NCBI GenBank assembly: GCA_032718475.1
Contig: JAUCBJ010002385.1
Location: 1 to 30,145 of the forward strand
DNA length: 30,145 bases
Reading direction: 5' to 3'
Source of the DNA: Nemertoderma westbladi
Taxonomy: Eukaryota > Xenacoelomorpha > Nemertodermatida > Nemertodermatidae
Each line of letters opens with the position of its first letter. Positions within the stretch are counted from its first letter, which is position 1. The translations under genes and the position numbers were made by a program. Of the stretch, positions 29,154 through 30,145 are shown in pieces. The notes under the pieces are model-generated. The model saw nothing but the letters and a program-made list of their open reading frames with translations. It did no database searches and was not told where the DNA came from.

Positions 29154-29231
29154 AAATGCAGCTGCAATGCAGCATGCCGATCCTAGTAGTAGTAGTAGTA
29201 GTAAAACGCAGTCGCATAAATGCGTTGAATT

Positions 29232-30145
29232 TCACATATCATAAGGGTCCGCAAAATAAAATTCCTGACGTAAACTGTTAATTTTACCAATAAATTGTCC
29301 CCGCTTCCTAATTGTATCTGACACCAAATTACATTTGTAACCTAATAGGTTTCCCAAATGGAGCGCCTCTTTTACCCACGGTAATGGCGATCCATTGAGG
29401 GATATTTTAGCTGCCGGTTCAGACCATTCTGAAGCAAACGGAACGCATTTCGATTTCGATTTTTTTCGGAATGGGATTAGTGCTGAATTTTAACTTATTG
29501 TAGGACGCAAAGCTCTGACAGATGTCAACCATGTACTGCAGACCGGAAATAGATGGACATAAAAGAAGGATGTCGTCGGCGTATACAAAGATTCCGTAGT
29601 AGAACGACCCTATTGTGCAACCAATTCGAGATGACCTCAGGGAATGGACCAACACATTCATAACTACACAAAACAATACAGGGCTGGTGACAGATCCCTG
29701 TCGGACACCATTGGAGACATTGAATGAGTCAGACTCCGAACTTTCCCACTTTACTCTACATGTCTGATTGGAGTAGATCCATAATAAAGTACGAAGGAAG
29801 ATAGGGGAAAACCCTTTCTTTAGCAGCTCCAAGAACAGCTTAGACCATTCTATCATGTCAAAGGCCTTTGACAAATCTAATAGGCATCCAAAGACTGGTG
29901 TCACATGACGAGAGAAGTGACTTATAACTTCGCTAGCCGCCCAAGTGCATTGCGTAGTACTTGCCCCAGACTGGAAGCCAAACTGAAGTTCATCTAAAGA
30001 GAGAAATGACGACTGGGAAAGAATCATTACCCATTCGAACACTTTGATGATTAATGACGACAAAGCAATGGCTCTGTAATTACTAGACGCTAAGTGGTCT
30101 CCCAATGAATCTTTAAGCAAAGGCAATATCGTGCACGTAAGTAAA
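29232..30145 (-). pseudogene. Non-LTR reverse transcriptase fragment, runs off the right edge
   Basis: The - strand frame is open from the window edge (30145) to about 29460. It has NYRAIALSSLIIKVFE, DELQFGFQSGASTTQC, CLLDLSKAFD, NGVRQGSVTSPVLF and the catalytic VYADDILLL. It is a LINE RT of the CR1/I-like group. At the T-run 29460-29466 (A-run on the - strand) one extra base shifts the frame. In the new frame the protein goes on (KCVPFASEW, NGSPLPWVKEALHLGNLLGY, GQFIGKINSLRQEFYFADPY) to a stop at 29232-29234. There it appears cut, 28 bases from the RTE-like tail. The N-terminal part lies outside the window. Confidence 0.85.

Larger units (their letters stand above)
27395..29203 (+). mobile_element. 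RTE-like LINE, 5'-truncated, with frameshift
   Basis: It begins within the linker before the RT (SWKSWNSINLLTGRK, from about 27410) and lacks the endonuclease. It includes RT and C-terminal region, a stop at 29151-29153, a 3' UTR of about 30 bases and a (TAG/GTA)n tail at 29184-29203. Such short 3' UTRs with microsatellite tails are known for RTE elements. Clade assignment is by motif resemblance. Downstream it abuts the cut end of another LINE at 29232. Confidence 0.8.

Overview
The window looks like repeat-dense, AT-rich nuclear DNA of an invertebrate animal. No host gene, tRNA, rRNA or CRISPR array could be recognised. Everything with coding character belongs to a transposable element, and every element carries visible damage. 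Non-LTR elements of CR1-like and RTE-like type, a BEL/Pao LTR element, a Ty3-type gag fragment and TTAA-flanked DNA elements together point to a metazoan. The phylum cannot be told from sequence alone.

Layout from left to right. 1-2555: non-coding DNA with two short foldback repeats and one copy of a structured hairpin repeat. 2567-8872: a nearly complete CR1-group LINE on the + strand. It has a coiled-coil/RRM-type ORF1, a 50-bp minisatellite between the ORFs, and an ORF2 with a 2A-like motif, an endonuclease and a reverse transcriptase, followed by AATAAA and poly(A). An 11-bp candidate target-site duplication flanks it. ORF2 is broken by a frameshift and has probably lost one conserved endonuclease block. 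9166-10126: a 953-bp non-autonomous element with TTAA at both ends (piggyBac-like). Its right TTAA is joined directly to a 112-bp BEL fragment.

10804-20769: a decayed BEL/Pao retrotransposon on the - strand, reading gag, protease, RT, integrase from right to left. It is a nested stack. A 2056-bp TA-flanked non-autonomous element splits the integrase tail, and that element itself carries a 403-bp foldback element with a perfect 9-bp duplication (Mutator-like). A Ty3-type LTR-gag-protease fragment on the + strand lies between gag and protease. Gag contains a 0.88-kb tandem duplication, and the RT core and RNase H are missing.

20770-30145: a second copy of the hairpin repeat; a second TTAA-flanked element (1546 bp) with an internal 161-bp tandem repeat; two copies of one RTE-like LINE in opposite orientations on either side of a minisatellite rich in CGAGCC; and at the right edge a minus-strand LINE RT fragment that runs out of the window. 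These genes do not act together as a host pathway: the window is a layered record of insertions. The most notable points are the 2A-like motif behind a hydrophobic leader, the Mutator-like element inside the TA element inside BEL, the BEL fragment fused to a TTAA end, and the paired structured hairpin repeat.
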